NCBI GenBank assembly: GCA_002393865.1
Contig: DGUD01000030.1
Coordinates: forward strand, 1-15,102
Source: Treponema sp. UBA4319
Lineage (GTDB): Bacteria; Spirochaetota; Spirochaetia; Treponematales; Treponemataceae
Reading direction: 5' to 3'
Length of the DNA: 15,102 bases
The position numbers and the translations under genes are program-made. The notes beneath the pieces are model-generated. The model ran no database searches, was not told where the DNA came from, and saw only the letters and a list, made by a program, of their open reading frames with translations. Positions 1-7,556 of the stretch are shown here, in pieces. Positions within the stretch are counted from its first letter, which is position 1; every line of letters starts with the position of its first letter.

Positions 1-2311
1 CGCCCTTCACGTTGAAGCTGAAGCGCCCGTTCTTGTAGCCGCGCGCCTTTGCTTCCGGCAGCGACGCGAACAGCTCCCTGATGCGGTCAAAGACACCTAT
101 ATAGGTGACGGGGTTTGAGCGCGGCGTCCTTCCGATGGGACTCTGGTCGATGTTTATCACCTTGTCGATGTGCTCCAGCCCGGAGACAGCCTTACAGGCG
201 CCCGCAGGGTAGTCGGTACCCATAATCGCGTTGCTCGCCATCGGATAGAAAACGTCGTTGAGCAGCGTGGACTTGCCGCTGCCGGAGACGCCGGTTATGC
301 AGGTGAAGGTGCCGAGCGGAATCTCGACGGATATGTCCTGCAGGTTGTGCTCGGTGACGCCCTGTATCCGTATGGACTGCCCGGAGCCCTTGCGCCGCTC
401 CGCCGGGATAGCCATGCGGATTTTGCCCGCCAGGTACTGCCCGGTGACGCTCTCTTCTGCCTCCATAACCTGCAGGGGCGTGCCCGCCGCCATGATGCGC
501 CCGCCGTGCACGCCGGCCCCCGGCCCGATGTCTATGAGCCAGTCCGCGGTGCGCAGCGTCTGCTCGTCGTGCTCCACCACGATGACCGTGTTGCCGAGAT
601 CCCGCAGGTAGGTCAGGGAATCTATGAGCCGCTGGTTGTCCCGCTGGTGCAGCCCGATGGACGGCTCATCCAGCACGTACATGACGCCGGTGAGCGCGCT
701 GCCTATCTGCGTGGAGAGCCGGATGCGCTGCGCCTCCCCGCCGGAAAGCGTCGCCGCCGAGCGCTCCAGCGTCAGGTACTCAAGCCCCACGTTTTTCAGG
801 AACATGAGCCGGGAGCGTATCTCCTTGAGGATTTGCCCCGCGATTTTCTGCTCCGTGGCGGAAAGCCGCAGATTCTCAAAGAATTCTATCGTCTGGAGCA
901 CGGAAAGCTCCGTCAGATCCCAGATATTCTTGCCGCCGACCGTCACGCACAGCGCCTCCGGGCGCAGACGTTTGCCGCGGCAGGACGCGCACTCCTTGTG
1001 CGACATAAAACGCTCCAGCGCAAGACGGGCGTTGTCGCCCCACGCCTCAGCATGGCGGCGGCGCAAGTCGGCAAAAAGCCCCGGCCAGGGGCGGTTGTAG
1101 GTGCTGTGCCCCTCCCCGCTCTGCTTCTCGTAGACCCAGTGGATGCTCTTCTCTCCGCTACCGTTCCACAGGAAATCGGCCTGCCGCTTCGTCAGCTCCG
1201 ACAGCGGGGTTGCAAGGGAAAAGCCTGCGGCATCCGCCACCGCGGCGAACATCGAATGGTTCCACGCGCTCTCCGGGTTGTACGGGGCAAGCCCCCCCTC
1301 ATCGAAGGAAAGCGAGGCGTCCGGCATAATCAGGCGGCGGTCAAATTCCATCTTCTCGCCCAGACCCGTGCAGTCGGGGCACGCCCCATAGGGATTATTG
1401 AAGGAAAAAAGCCGTGGCTGGAGCTCCGGTATAGAGATGCCGCAGTCGGGGCAGGCGTTCTTCTGAGAGAAAAACACCTCTTCTTCTATATAGTCGGCGT
1501 CCCGGTCGTAGGGGCTGCCCTTCGCGTCCAGCGCGGCGGTAACCTCCTTGTAGGCATCGTCGCTCTTGTTCACGCGACGCAGCACGATAAGGATGCCGTT
1601 CGCGCTCTTGAGCACCGTCTCCACGGAATCCGCAAGGCGCTTGCGGATTCCCTCCTTGAGCACAATGCGGTCAACCACGATTTCTATCGTATGCTTTTTC
1701 TGCTTGTCAAGCTTGACGGAATCATCCAGCTCCACCATCAGACCGTCTATGCGCGCGCGCACAAAACCGGCCTTGCGGGCATCGTCCAGCACCTTCTGGT
1801 GCTCGCCTTTCTTGCCGCGGATGACGGGCGCGAGCAGCGTCAGCTTGGTGCCCCCGCTCCATGACAGCACCGTGTCGATAATCTGATCCACGGACTGCTC
1901 CTTTATCTCCCGCCCGCAGCAGGGGCAGTGCGCGGTGCCGATGCGCGCGTACAGCAGGCGGTAGTAGTCGTAAATCTCCGTCACCGTGCCGACCGTGGAG
2001 CGCGGGTTCTTGTGCGTCGTCTTCTGCTCGATGGATATGGCGGGAGAAAGCCCCGTAATCAGGTCCACATCCGGCTTGTCCATGCGGCCAAGGAACTGGC
2101 GCGCGTAGGATGACAGGCTCTCCATGTAGCGCCGCTGCCCCTCGGCAAAGAGCGTGTCAAAGGCGAGCGACGATTTGCCGCTGCCGGACAGCCCGCTGAT
2201 AACGACAAGCTTGTTGCGGGGAAGCTCCACAGAGATATTCTTAAGATTGTGCTCACGGGCACCCTGAATGACGATTTTATCGCCGCTGACATGATGAATC
2301 GCGTTGCTCAC
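1..2311 (-). CDS. uvrA: UvrA, excinuclease ABC subunit A (3' end cut by window edge)
   Basis: UvrA is the DNA-damage-scanning ATPase of nucleotide excision repair; as a dimer it loads UvrB on lesions in the cytoplasm. About 770 of the usual ~940 residues are visible. Seen in order: first Walker A GLSGSGKS (residues 40-47), CPCC pair (~128), two CPDC pairs (~285 and ~310), CASC (~440), ABC signature LSGGEAQ (~521), Walker [12 protein letters not shown] (~542) and second Walker A GVSGSGKS (~673). The C-terminal zinc finger and second signature lie beyond base 1. I chose the GTG at 2309-2311: an in-frame TGA at 2342-2344 limits extension, no ATG lies between, and the N-terminus ([16 protein letters not shown]) aligns with known UvrA starts. 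No Shine-Dalgarno precedes it; the promoter at 2319-2347 would begin the mRNA at the GTG. A run of seven G (coding strand) lies at 1292-1298. Identification is very secure; the start is moderately secure. Confidence 0.97.
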   Translation of the reverse strand, partial: MSNAIHHVSGDKIVIQGAREHNLKNISVELPRNKLVVISGLSGSGKSSLAFDTLFAEGQRRYMESLSSYARQFLGRMDKPDVDLITGLSPAISIEQKTTHKNPRSTVGTVTEIYDYYRLLYARIGTAHCPCCGREIKEQSVDQIIDTVLSWSGGTKLTLLAPVIRGKKGEHQKVLDDARKAGFVRARIDGLMVELDDSVKLDKQKKHTIEIVVDRIVLKEGIRKRLADSVETVLKSANGILIVLRRVNKSDDAYKEVTAALDAKGSPYDRDADYIEEEVFFSQKNACPDCGISIPELQPRLFSFNNPYGACPDCTGLGEKMEFDRRLIMPDASLSFDEGGLAPYNPESAWNHSMFAAVADAAGFSLATPLSELTKRQADFLWNGSGEKSIHWVYEKQSGEGHSTYNRPWPGLFADLRRRHAEAWGDNARLALERFMSHKECASCRGKRLRPEALCVTVGGKNIWDLTELSVLQTIEFFENLRLSATEQKIAGQILKEIRSRLMFLKNVGLEYLTLERSAATLSGGEAQRIRLSTQIGSALTGVMYVLDEPSIGLHQRDNQRLIDSLTYLRDLGNTVIVVEHDEQTLRTADWLIDIGPGAGVHGGRIMAAGTPLQVMEAEESVTGQYLAGKIRMAIPAERRKGSGQSIRIQGVTEHNLQDISVEIPLGTFTCITGVSGSGKSTLLNDVFYPMASNAIMGTDYPAGACKAVSGLEHIDKVINIDQSPIGRTPRSNPVTYIGVFDRIRELFASLPEAKARGYKNGRFSFNVKG

Positions 2312-2318
2312 AGCGGCA

Positions 2319-2347
2319 AGTATAGCCGAAAAGAGGAATTTTCACAA
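2319..2347 (-). promoter_or_regulatory. uvrA promoter, predicted leaderless
   Basis: On the minus strand TTGTGA (2347-2342), a 17-base spacer and TATACT (2324-2319) form a good sigma-70 type promoter. Only 7 bases separate the -10 from the GTG of uvrA, so the expected transcription start falls on or next to the first base of the start codon. It lies in the 49-base gap between arsR and uvrA, giving uvrA expression independent of arsR. A seven-G tract (2352-2358, plus strand) abuts the -35 region. Confidence 0.6.
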
Positions 2348-2360
2348 GAGAGGGGGGGCA

Positions 2361-2738
2361 TCAGGCGGGCTGCTGACGGCGCTCCGGGGGAGGATCCTCA
2401 TCAGGTTTCGCCTCCTCCAGCAGCCGCTGGATAGTGTTGATAAGCTCAACGATGTTGTTCATGTAGCCTACCCCCAAATCGATGCGGTAGAAAATCTGGG
2501 TGCCAACCTTCTCAGGCTCTATGAGCCCGCTGTCCTTGAGCACCTTCAGATGATGGGAGATTGCCGGGCGGGAAAGCCTCGACTTGGCGCTCAGGTTCTT
2601 TACATTGATGCCCTCAGAGCCGGCATCCAGAATGTCAAGCAGAAGCTTCTGGCGGACTTTATCTCCGAGCGCAATAAAGAGAGGACTACAGGAATTGAAC
2701 ATACCGTGGAGCCTGCGAAGCTCTTTCTTCTCTATCAT
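2361..2738 (-). CDS. ArsR-family winged-helix transcriptional repressor
   Basis: A 125-residue protein with the ArsR/SmtB fold: N-terminal helices (residues 1-50), a recognition helix region LSRPAISHHLKVLKDSGLI (~59-77) and a beta-wing EKVGTQIFYRI. Such proteins bind DNA as dimers and usually leave it when a ligand binds. The ELCVC metal-binding motif of arsenic/cadmium sensors is absent and only one Cys is present (near residue 17), so it is probably not a classical metal sensor. The C-terminal tail is rich in Pro, Glu and Arg. The ATG has a Shine-Dalgarno (AAGGAAG) about 8 bases upstream. It is divergent from the RND exporter; the 408-base gap carries two copies of a triple 8-bp operator, and a third copy precedes the LolA-like gene. 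I infer that it represses these genes and perhaps itself; direct proof is lacking. Confidence 0.9.
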   Translation of the reverse strand: MIEKKELRRLHGMFNSCSPLFIALGDKVRQKLLLDILDAGSEGINVKNLSAKSRLSRPAISHHLKVLKDSGLIEPEKVGTQIFYRIDLGVGYMNNIVELINTIQRLLEEAKPDEDPPPERRQQPA

Positions 2739-2825
2739 ACCATCACTTCCTTACATAAAGCAGGCCGGTCTCAAAGGTAAGCACATTTTGAGGCTGGCAC
2801 AAGATAATACCAAGCTAACATTTTT

Positions 2826-2854
2826 AGCATAACACCGCTTTCCTGTTTTGTCAA
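2826..2854 (-). promoter_or_regulatory. Probable arsR promoter
   Basis: On the minus strand TTGACA (2854-2849), a 17-base spacer and TATGCT (2831-2826) give a plausible sigma-70 promoter for the ArsR gene, with a leader of about 80 bases. Operator copy A ends 18 bases upstream of the -35. Confidence 0.55.
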
Positions 2855-2872
2855 CAATTTCAACGTCAATAA

Positions 2873-2896
2873 GTTTAATCATTTAATCTTTTGAAC
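2873..2896. promoter_or_regulatory. Operator copy A, three tandem 8-bp units
   Basis: Three adjacent octamers GTTTAATC (2873-2880), ATTTAATC (2881-2888) and TTTTGAAC (2889-2896) match, unit by unit and in the same order, copies B (3011) and C (6266). This is the most degenerate copy. It sits between arsR and the exporter, just upstream of the arsR promoter. A possible second forward promoter (TTGAAC 2891-2896, 19 bases, TATAAT 2916-2921) would overlap it. Confidence 0.55.
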
Positions 2897-2970
2897 CCTC
2901 ATTCTTAAAACTACATATAATGGTAATACAAACACTTATAACAAGTATTAAAAATTACCGTGAAAATTCA

Positions 2971-2999
2971 TTGACATTCAAATAAAATGATATTATATT
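2971..2999 (+). promoter_or_regulatory. Promoter of the RND exporter gene
   Basis: A consensus -35 TTGACA (2971-2976), a 17-base spacer and TATATT (2994-2999) form a very strong sigma-70 promoter. The expected start near 3006 is followed at once by operator B, an ideal place for a repressor to block transcription. The surroundings are markedly AT-rich compared with the genes. Confidence 0.75.
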
Positions 3000-3010
3000 A
3001 CAGTCCATAA

Positions 3011-3034
3011 GTTTAACTGTTTGAACGTTTAAAC
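3011..3034. promoter_or_regulatory. Operator copy B, three tandem 8-bp units
   Basis: GTTTAACT (3011-3018), GTTTGAAC (3019-3026) and GTTTAAAC (3027-3034) lie head to tail with no spacer. Units 2 and 3 together also form a near-palindrome around AACGTT, which suits a dimeric winged-helix repressor. The block begins about 5 bases after the predicted transcription start of the exporter. Confidence 0.7.
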
Positions 3035-3044
3035 TCTTTTTCAG

Positions 3045-3091
3045 TATAGGGGCAGCTCCGGATTCCTCCCGCCTTTGAGGCTGCCTCTATA
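3045..3091 (+). other. Stem-loop in the exporter 5' leader
   Basis: TATAGGGGCAGC (3045-3056) pairs with GCTGCCTCTATA (3080-3091): 12 base pairs with one G-U and a 23-base loop. A run of A, not T, follows, so it is not an intrinsic terminator. It may stabilise the mRNA or modulate translation. Confidence 0.5.
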
Positions 3092-3146
3092 AAAAAAGCG
3101 TTCAGGCACTAAGCGAAACAACTACATAGTGAGGTCACAGAAGAAG

Positions 3147-6044
3147 ATGAAATTCCTGAAATCTTTTTTCAAGCATCCGTGGATTATCATTGCCCTTACC
3201 CTGATAGTCACCGGTATCCTTGGTTTCTTCCTTAAGGATTTGCAGATGGACAACTCCATCCGCCAGTATTTCCCGCATAAGACGGACTCCTACCAGCGGC
3301 TCCTCGAAACCGAGAACGAATTCGGAAGCATGGTCGTCATCGGCGCCAGCCTCGAGGCCGGCCGGGGTGAATTCATCACGGAGGAGAACATCCAGGTCGT
3401 CAGGAACATCTGCGACCGCGTGGCGGAGCTCCCTGAAGTAGAGGACTACGACGCGCTGACCCATATAGACTACGTGTGCGAGTCGGACGGGGCGATCTCC
3501 GCATCGCAGCTCATCCCGGACGAATGCTGGGAGCAGGATCCCGAGCAGAGCGGCCGCTACAAGTATGTCGGCGGCAACGAAGGCATCATGCAGCTCAAGG
3601 AGCGCCTGACCGCATGGGAAGACATGTACAGCCGCGTCCTCATCAACGACAACGGCACCGCCACGCAGATGCAGTTCATCCTCTACAACCGCAGCGAGGA
3701 GGAGAAGGCCGCCGAACTGGAAGAGGCACGCGCCAATCACACAAAGGTCGTCGATCACCAGCAGCAGGCGCTCTACCAGATAGAAGACATCATCAAAGAG
3801 GAGACCGCCGGGCACAACCTCAAGTACAGGATTTACGGCGAGACCGTCGTCACGGAGAATTCGCGCAAATTTATGATTGCCGACCTGAAGGGGCTTATCC
3901 CGCTCGTCGTCGTCGTCGTGCTCATCACGCTCTGGCTCAGCTTCAAGACGCTTGACGGCACGCTGCTGCCGCTCATCACCGTCCTTATCGCGACGGTCTG
4001 GACATGCGGCCTCATGGCGATATTCCACGAGACGTTCACCATCGTATCCAGCGTCATACCGGTCTCGCTCATAGCGACAGGCTCGGCATACGGCATCCAT
4101 GTGCTCACGCACTACTACATCGCGGTGCAGGCCGTGGAAGGCGAGCTGACAAAGGAGAAATACCGCGAGGCCGTGTTCGCAGGGCTTGCCGACGTGCTCA
4201 AGGCAGTGGTGCTCGCAGGCATCACCACGGTGGTCGGCTTCATCTCGCTCATCTCAAGCCCCATCAAGCCGCTGCACGGCTTTGCAATCTACACGGCCAT
4301 CGGCGTCGGGGTCTCCCTGATGCTGGCTATCACCTTCCTTCCGGCGCTGCTGCTCGTCAAACCGCTCAGCCGCGTCCGCGTAAAGAAAGCGGAACCGGGA
4401 CGCCTTGCCCGCAAAATCCAGGCCCGCCTTGCCGCGCTCAACGGGGGCAAATCCTCAGAGGAGGCTTCCGGCAACACCATGTACGGCATCTACCGCTTCT
4501 TCTGCGGCTCACGCGCCCGTCTTGCGCTGTTCAGCCTCTGCATCATCGCATTCTCCGTCATCGGCCTGCTCAGGCTCAAGATTGACACCGCCATGGTCAA
4601 CTACTTCCCGGAGACAAGCGAGATGCGGCAGGACATCAACTATGTAGACAAGCAGTTCGCGGGAACGAACAGCGTGTACTTTACCGTAAGGGGACCGAAC
4701 AAGGGCGACATCACAAACCCTGAGCTGCTCAAGGCGATGGACGACCTGAACGACTACCTGATGACCGAGTACAGCGACAAGGTCGGCAAGGTCGTGTCGC
4801 TGCCGGTCTTTATCAAGCGCATAAACCAGGTATGGTTCGCGCCGGGCGCCACATCTCAGGAGGCCGCAGCGGACGACTATTCCGGCAGCGGAGACGATGA
4901 CGACTTCAGCAGCTTCAGCAGCTTTGACGACGAGGACAGCTTCAGCAGCTTCGGTGACGACGAGGATTTCAGCAGCTTCGGCGACGACGAGGACGGCTTC
5001 AGCAGCTTTGGGGATGACGACTTCGCAGATGCGGACGACAGCGCCGCGGACGATATGATGAACCCCGACTATGTTGACCCCAACATCATCTACAGCCAGC
5101 GGCTCTCATCATCGATGACCAGCGAGCAGATGCTTGACTGGCTGAACCAGGCCTACGTGGCGGCAGGCGGAAAGTCTGCCACCCCGGAGAACATCGTAAA
5201 GTACCTCCAGCGCGAGATGAACTACAACGGCAGCGCCTACTACGAGGTGCCCTACGACTGGCACAAGTACCCCACAAAAGACCTGCAGGGCGTCGTGAAC
5301 GGCTACCTGCAGCTGCTGAGCGGCTCGCTCGACCGCTTTATCGGCAAGAACGATCCGCTCAGCCCGATAGAGACACGCATCCAGTGCCAGCTGCGCACCC
5401 ACACCACGGAATCCGTCGGCGAGATTATCGCGGCGACCAAGCGCTTTGCCGCCGAGCACTTCCCTGAAGGCTACACGGTGGAGGCGACGGGCACCGGCGA
5501 GATGGAGTACACCATGACGGACATGGTCGTCTCCAGCCAGATTTCATCGCTGCTGATTTCGCTGCTGTCAGTGTTCATCATCATCGCGGTGTCATTCCGC
5601 TCACCGTGGGCAGGGCTCATCGGGGCAATCCCGCTCGCGTTCGCAATCCTGCTGAACTACATGGTCATGGGCTTCGCGCACATAAACCTTGACCTTATCA
5701 CCAGCATCATCGCGTCTGTGGCGGTCGGTGTCGGCATAGACTACACCATCCACTTCCTTACCACGTACAAGGAAGAGCGCGCCAAGTCAAAGGATCTGGT
5801 GGAGGTGACGAAGATGACGTTCCGCAAGAGCGGCCATGGTATCGTGACCAATGCGGCCGCCGTCGGACTCGGATTCCTCGTGCTCTGCTTCTCCAACTTC
5901 AGCGTACTGCGCTACATCGGCGTGCTGGTGGCGGTGGTCATGTTCACCTCCGCAGGGCTCGCGCTGAACGTCATACCGGGAGTGCTCAACATCTACGCGC
6001 CCAAGTTCACCCGTCCCGCCGGAGAGGAGGACGAGACAAAGTAA
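3147..6044 (+). CDS. RND/MMPL-superfamily exporter
   Basis: A predicted inner-membrane proton-driven exporter of the COG1033 type (965 residues), built as two repeats of one TM helix, a large periplasmic domain and a TM bundle. TM1 is at about 12-30, periplasmic domain 1 at 31-245, a TM bundle at 249-370 with the motif GSAYGIHVLTHYY (~311), TM7 at 458-477, periplasmic domain 2 at 480-790, and the last bundle from ~798 with GVGIDYTIHFLTTY (~860). Periplasmic domain 2 contains an unusual Asp/Ser/Phe repeat (~576-635). I prefer ATG 3147 over the in-frame GTG at 3129: the latter lacks any Shine-Dalgarno, whereas GAGG (3131-3134) and AGAAG precede the ATG. A terminator at 6127-6167 makes it its own transcript. 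In this family such pumps move lipids or other hydrophobic molecules, often beside a LolA-like gene, as here. The cargo cannot be read from the sequence. Confidence 0.92.
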   Translation: MKFLKSFFKHPWIIIALTLIVTGILGFFLKDLQMDNSIRQYFPHKTDSYQRLLETENEFGSMVVIGASLEAGRGEFITEENIQVVRNICDRVAELPEVEDYDALTHIDYVCESDGAISASQLIPDECWEQDPEQSGRYKYVGGNEGIMQLKERLTAWEDMYSRVLINDNGTATQMQFILYNRSEEEKAAELEEARANHTKVVDHQQQALYQIEDIIKEETAGHNLKYRIYGETVVTENSRKFMIADLKGLIPLVVVVVLITLWLSFKTLDGTLLPLITVLIATVWTCGLMAIFHETFTIVSSVIPVSLIATGSAYGIHVLTHYYIAVQAVEGELTKEKYREAVFAGLADVLKAVVLAGITTVVGFISLISSPIKPLHGFAIYTAIGVGVSLMLAITFLPALLLVKPLSRVRVKKAEPGRLARKIQARLAALNGGKSSEEASGNTMYGIYRFFCGSRARLALFSLCIIAFSVIGLLRLKIDTAMVNYFPETSEMRQDINYVDKQFAGTNSVYFTVRGPNKGDITNPELLKAMDDLNDYLMTEYSDKVGKVVSLPVFIKRINQVWFAPGATSQEAAADDYSGSGDDDDFSSFSSFDDEDSFSSFGDDEDFSSFGDDEDGFSSFGDDDFADADDSAADDMMNPDYVDPNIIYSQRLSSSMTSEQMLDWLNQAYVAAGGKSATPENIVKYLQREMNYNGSAYYEVPYDWHKYPTKDLQGVVNGYLQLLSGSLDRFIGKNDPLSPIETRIQCQLRTHTTESVGEIIAATKRFAAEHFPEGYTVEATGTGEMEYTMTDMVVSSQISSLLISLLSVFIIIAVSFRSPWAGLIGAIPLAFAILLNYMVMGFAHINLDLITSIIASVAVGVGIDYTIHFLTTYKEERAKSKDLVEVTKMTFRKSGHGIVTNAAAVGLGFLVLCFSNFSVLRYIGVLVAVVMFTSAGLALNVIPGVLNIYAPKFTRPAGEEDETK
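4890..5040 (+). repeat. In-frame repeat coding for FSSFGDDED units in the exporter
   Basis: The DNA repeats a core like TTCAGCAGCTTCGG followed by GAC/GAG codons, about 27-30 bases per unit, with near-identical codons between units. It encodes about four FSSF blocks separated by runs of Asp and Glu. Near-identity at DNA level suggests recent expansion by slippage. A closely similar peptide repeat stands at the N-terminus of the barrel protein (7624-7752). Confidence 0.85.
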
Positions 6045-6087
6045 GCGCACGCTACGAGCAAGAACGTAATACATAAGCATAGCAAAG

Positions 6088-6115
6088 CTGTCCGGAAATT
6101 TCAGGTTCCGGGCAG
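6088..6115 (+). other. Stem-loop after the exporter gene
   Basis: CTGTCCGGAA (6088-6097) pairs with TTCCGGGCAG (6106-6115) with one G-U and an 8-base loop. It has no T tract and precedes the terminator at 6127; it may protect the 3' end of the mRNA. Confidence 0.45.
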
Positions 6116-6126
6116 AGCGCTAAAAG

Positions 6127-6167
6127 AAGCGCGGTCGCATGGCTCGCACATGCACCGCGCTTTTTTA
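6127..6167 (+). terminator. Intrinsic terminator of the RND exporter gene
   Basis: AAGCGCGGT (6127-6135) and GCATG (6137-6141) pair with CATGC (6149-6153) and ACCGCGCTT (6154-6162), a 14-bp stem with a single bulged C, followed by six T (6161-6166). It separates the exporter from the LolA-like gene and so explains why the latter needs its own operator. Confidence 0.85.
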
Positions 6168-6265
6168 TTCCGTCCTGAATTCCGTCCTGAAAAAAAAATA
6201 CAATTTTTTTTGCTTTTTCTATAGACTTTTTTCTGAAAAACCTGTAACTTAATAAATGTAAAAAG

Positions 6266-6289
6266 GTTTAATTGTTTGAACGGTTAAAC
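6266..6289. promoter_or_regulatory. Operator copy C, three tandem 8-bp units
   Basis: GTTTAATT (6266-6273), GTTTGAAC (6274-6281) and GGTTAAAC (6282-6289) match copy B unit by unit, in an AT-rich stretch upstream of the LolA-like gene. The promoter itself is not clear: TAGACT (6222-6227) with TAACTT (6245-6250), 17 bases apart, is a weak candidate. That would put the start a few bases before the operator, as for copy B. Confidence 0.65.
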
Positions 6290-6313
6290 AAAAGAACGCA
6301 GTTCAAGAACAAA

Positions 6314-6347
6314 GCCGGTCATAAAAGTCCGTGGGACTCGCTCCGGC
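6314..6347 (+). other. Stem-loop in the leader of the LolA-like gene
   Basis: GCCGG (6314-6318) pairs with CCGGC (6343-6347), and inside it AGTCC (6326-6330) pairs with GGACT (6334-6338) around a GTG loop. It lies between operator C and the Shine-Dalgarno. The exporter leader also has a stem-loop in this place. Confidence 0.4.
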
Positions 6348-6384
6348 AACGCAGAGAACGTACAGTGTATAAGGAGACAATGCT

Positions 6385-7188
6385 ATGAAAAAGATTTCCA
6401 AGGTTCTGTCAGTCGCAGCAATGGTTTTGGCGGCATCTGGCGCATTCGCAGACGAGAAGGGCACCGAGATTATGCAGAAGGCTCTCGACGTGGAGAAGCC
6501 CAAATTCACCGAATCCATGGTAGAGATGACGCTCACCGACAAGAAGGGAAGCCAGGAAGTCCGCCAGGTACACGAGTTCGGCCGCAACCATGACGACGGC
6601 AAAGGCAACAAGGTCACTGACGTCGTGATGCTCTTCCTTGCGCCGGCAAACGTAAAGAATACGCGCTTCCTCCAGAAGGAGAACCACGACAAGGACGACG
6701 ACAAGTGGATTTACCTGCCGGCGCTCAAGCAGACCCGCCGCGTGAACTCAAGCGAAGGCTCCAAGTCATTCATGGGCACCGACGCCACCTACGACGATCT
6801 GTCAACCCGCGGAATCAACGAGGACGACCACCAGTATCTGGGCGAGGAGTCAAAGGTTGCGGGCGGTACCACCTACCCCAACTGCGCAAAAATCAAGGAA
6901 GTGCCCTTTGACAAGAAGAGCAGCCAGTACAGCTACCGCATCACGTGGGTTGACCTGAACACCTATGTGCCGGTCTACACCGAGATGTACGACAAGAACG
7001 ACAAGCTGGTCAAGGTGCTCACCGTGCCGACCATCACGAACGACAAGGGCTATACCATCACCCGCGAGACCAAGCTGGAGAATGTCCAGACCGGTCATTC
7101 GACCACGCTCAAAATCGTAAAGCTGGCGCTCGACAAGCCGATTCCGGATCGCGTGTTCACGCAGGACTTCCTGAACACCGGCAAATAA
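6385..7188 (+). CDS. LolA-like periplasmic protein (outer membrane lipoprotein-sorting family)
   Basis: 267 residues, with a classical signal peptide (basic MKKISK, hydrophobic VLSVAAMVLAAS, cleavage after AFA, residue 22), so it is predicted to be a soluble periplasmic protein. Family hallmarks are KWIYLPALKQTRRV (107-120) and SFMGTDATYDDLS (~128-140), found in the LolA-like group annotated as outer membrane lipoprotein-sorting protein (COG2834, PF17131 type). LolA folds are half-open barrels that hold acyl chains; members of this group commonly stand beside RND/MMPL pumps and probably shuttle a lipid-like cargo rather than act as the housekeeping LolA. The ATG has a strong Shine-Dalgarno AAGGAGA (6371-6377) 7 bases upstream. 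Operator C lies about 95 bases before the start. No U-tract terminator follows, so the downstream barrel gene may be co-transcribed. Family assignment is firm; cargo unknown. Confidence 0.9.
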   Translation: MKKISKVLSVAAMVLAASGAFADEKGTEIMQKALDVEKPKFTESMVEMTLTDKKGSQEVRQVHEFGRNHDDGKGNKVTDVVMLFLAPANVKNTRFLQKENHDKDDDKWIYLPALKQTRRVNSSEGSKSFMGTDATYDDLSTRGINEDDHQYLGEESKVAGGTTYPNCAKIKEVPFDKKSSQYSYRITWVDLNTYVPVYTEMYDKNDKLVKVLTVPTITNDKGYTITRETKLENVQTGHSTTLKIVKLALDKPIPDRVFTQDFLNTGK

Positions 7189-7249
7189 GCGCGCGTTTCC
7201 AGAGCGGCCTCTGAAAAGCAACGTTTCCAGGGGCTTCCCAGAGAGAAAA

Positions 7250-7275
7250 CGGCCGGAAGCAGACGCTTCCGGCCG
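7250..7275. other. Perfect 11-bp hairpin after the LolA-like gene
   Basis: CGGCCGGAAGC (7250-7260), loop AGAC, GCTTCCGGCCG (7265-7275). No T run follows on the plus strand (GAACAAAG), so termination would be inefficient at best; on the minus strand it would be followed by TTTT. A second small hairpin (GCCGG 7287-7291 with CCGGC 7304-7308) follows. It may be an mRNA-processing or stability element tuning the ratio of LolA-like protein to barrel. Confidence 0.55.
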
Positions 7276-7349
7276 GAACAAAGAGAGCCGGGAGCTGCTG
7301 CTGCCGGCACATACAGAACAGAGTTAAAAAAAGAAAAAGGGCGCAGCCA

Positions 7350-7531
7350 GTTTCAAAAGCCCGGTCAAGTTCCAGAAGTCTTACTTTTGAGACCGCCTTG
7401 CCTGTTAGTTCCGAAACTGGCTTTTAAAAAGCCATGAGAGCTGTCCGGAAGCCTTGCCGGACCGGCCGATTGCATTGCGATTTTTAAGCCCAGTAAGGTT
7501 GAGGTTCCAAAACTCGTCTGACTTTTGGAAC
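7350..7531. repeat. Cluster of six short repeats, consensus GTTYCRRAAST, in both orientations
   Basis: The 368-base gap between the LolA-like and barrel genes contains GTTTCAAAAGC (7350), GTTCCAGAAGT (7369), ACTTTTGAGAC (7383, inverted), GTTCCGAAACT (7408), GTTCCAAAACT (7504) and ACTTTTGGAAC (7521, inverted). Several pair with each other: 7345-7354 with 7413-7422 (10 bp perfect) and 7504-7514 with 7521-7531. Another hairpin, GTCCGG (7443) with CCGGAC (7457), lies between. A similar pair occurs at 10190-10215. I see no clear promoter in this gap. Candidate dispersed repeat family or structured mRNA leader. Confidence 0.5.
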
Positions 7532-7556
7532 TTCCCCGAAAGTTCAGAGGTTTTCT

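Noticed and set aside
170..1864. A 564-codon open frame on the plus strand, antisense to uvrA
   Set aside because: Shadow of uvrA, whose ABC and zinc motifs are clear on the minus strand; no recognisable domain in the shadow.
3045..3091. Possible intrinsic terminator or attenuator in the exporter leader
   Set aside because: The stem is followed by A7 rather than T, so it does not fit a terminator on the plus strand, and no T tract follows it on the minus strand either.
3135..4112. A 325-codon minus-strand frame opposite the RND exporter
   Set aside because: Asp/Val/Leu-rich mirror of the exporter with no motif, and it would overlap a secure gene.
7345..7422. Possible CRISPR-like array
   Set aside because: The units are only 11 bp, differ in sequence, alternate in orientation and have irregular spacing.
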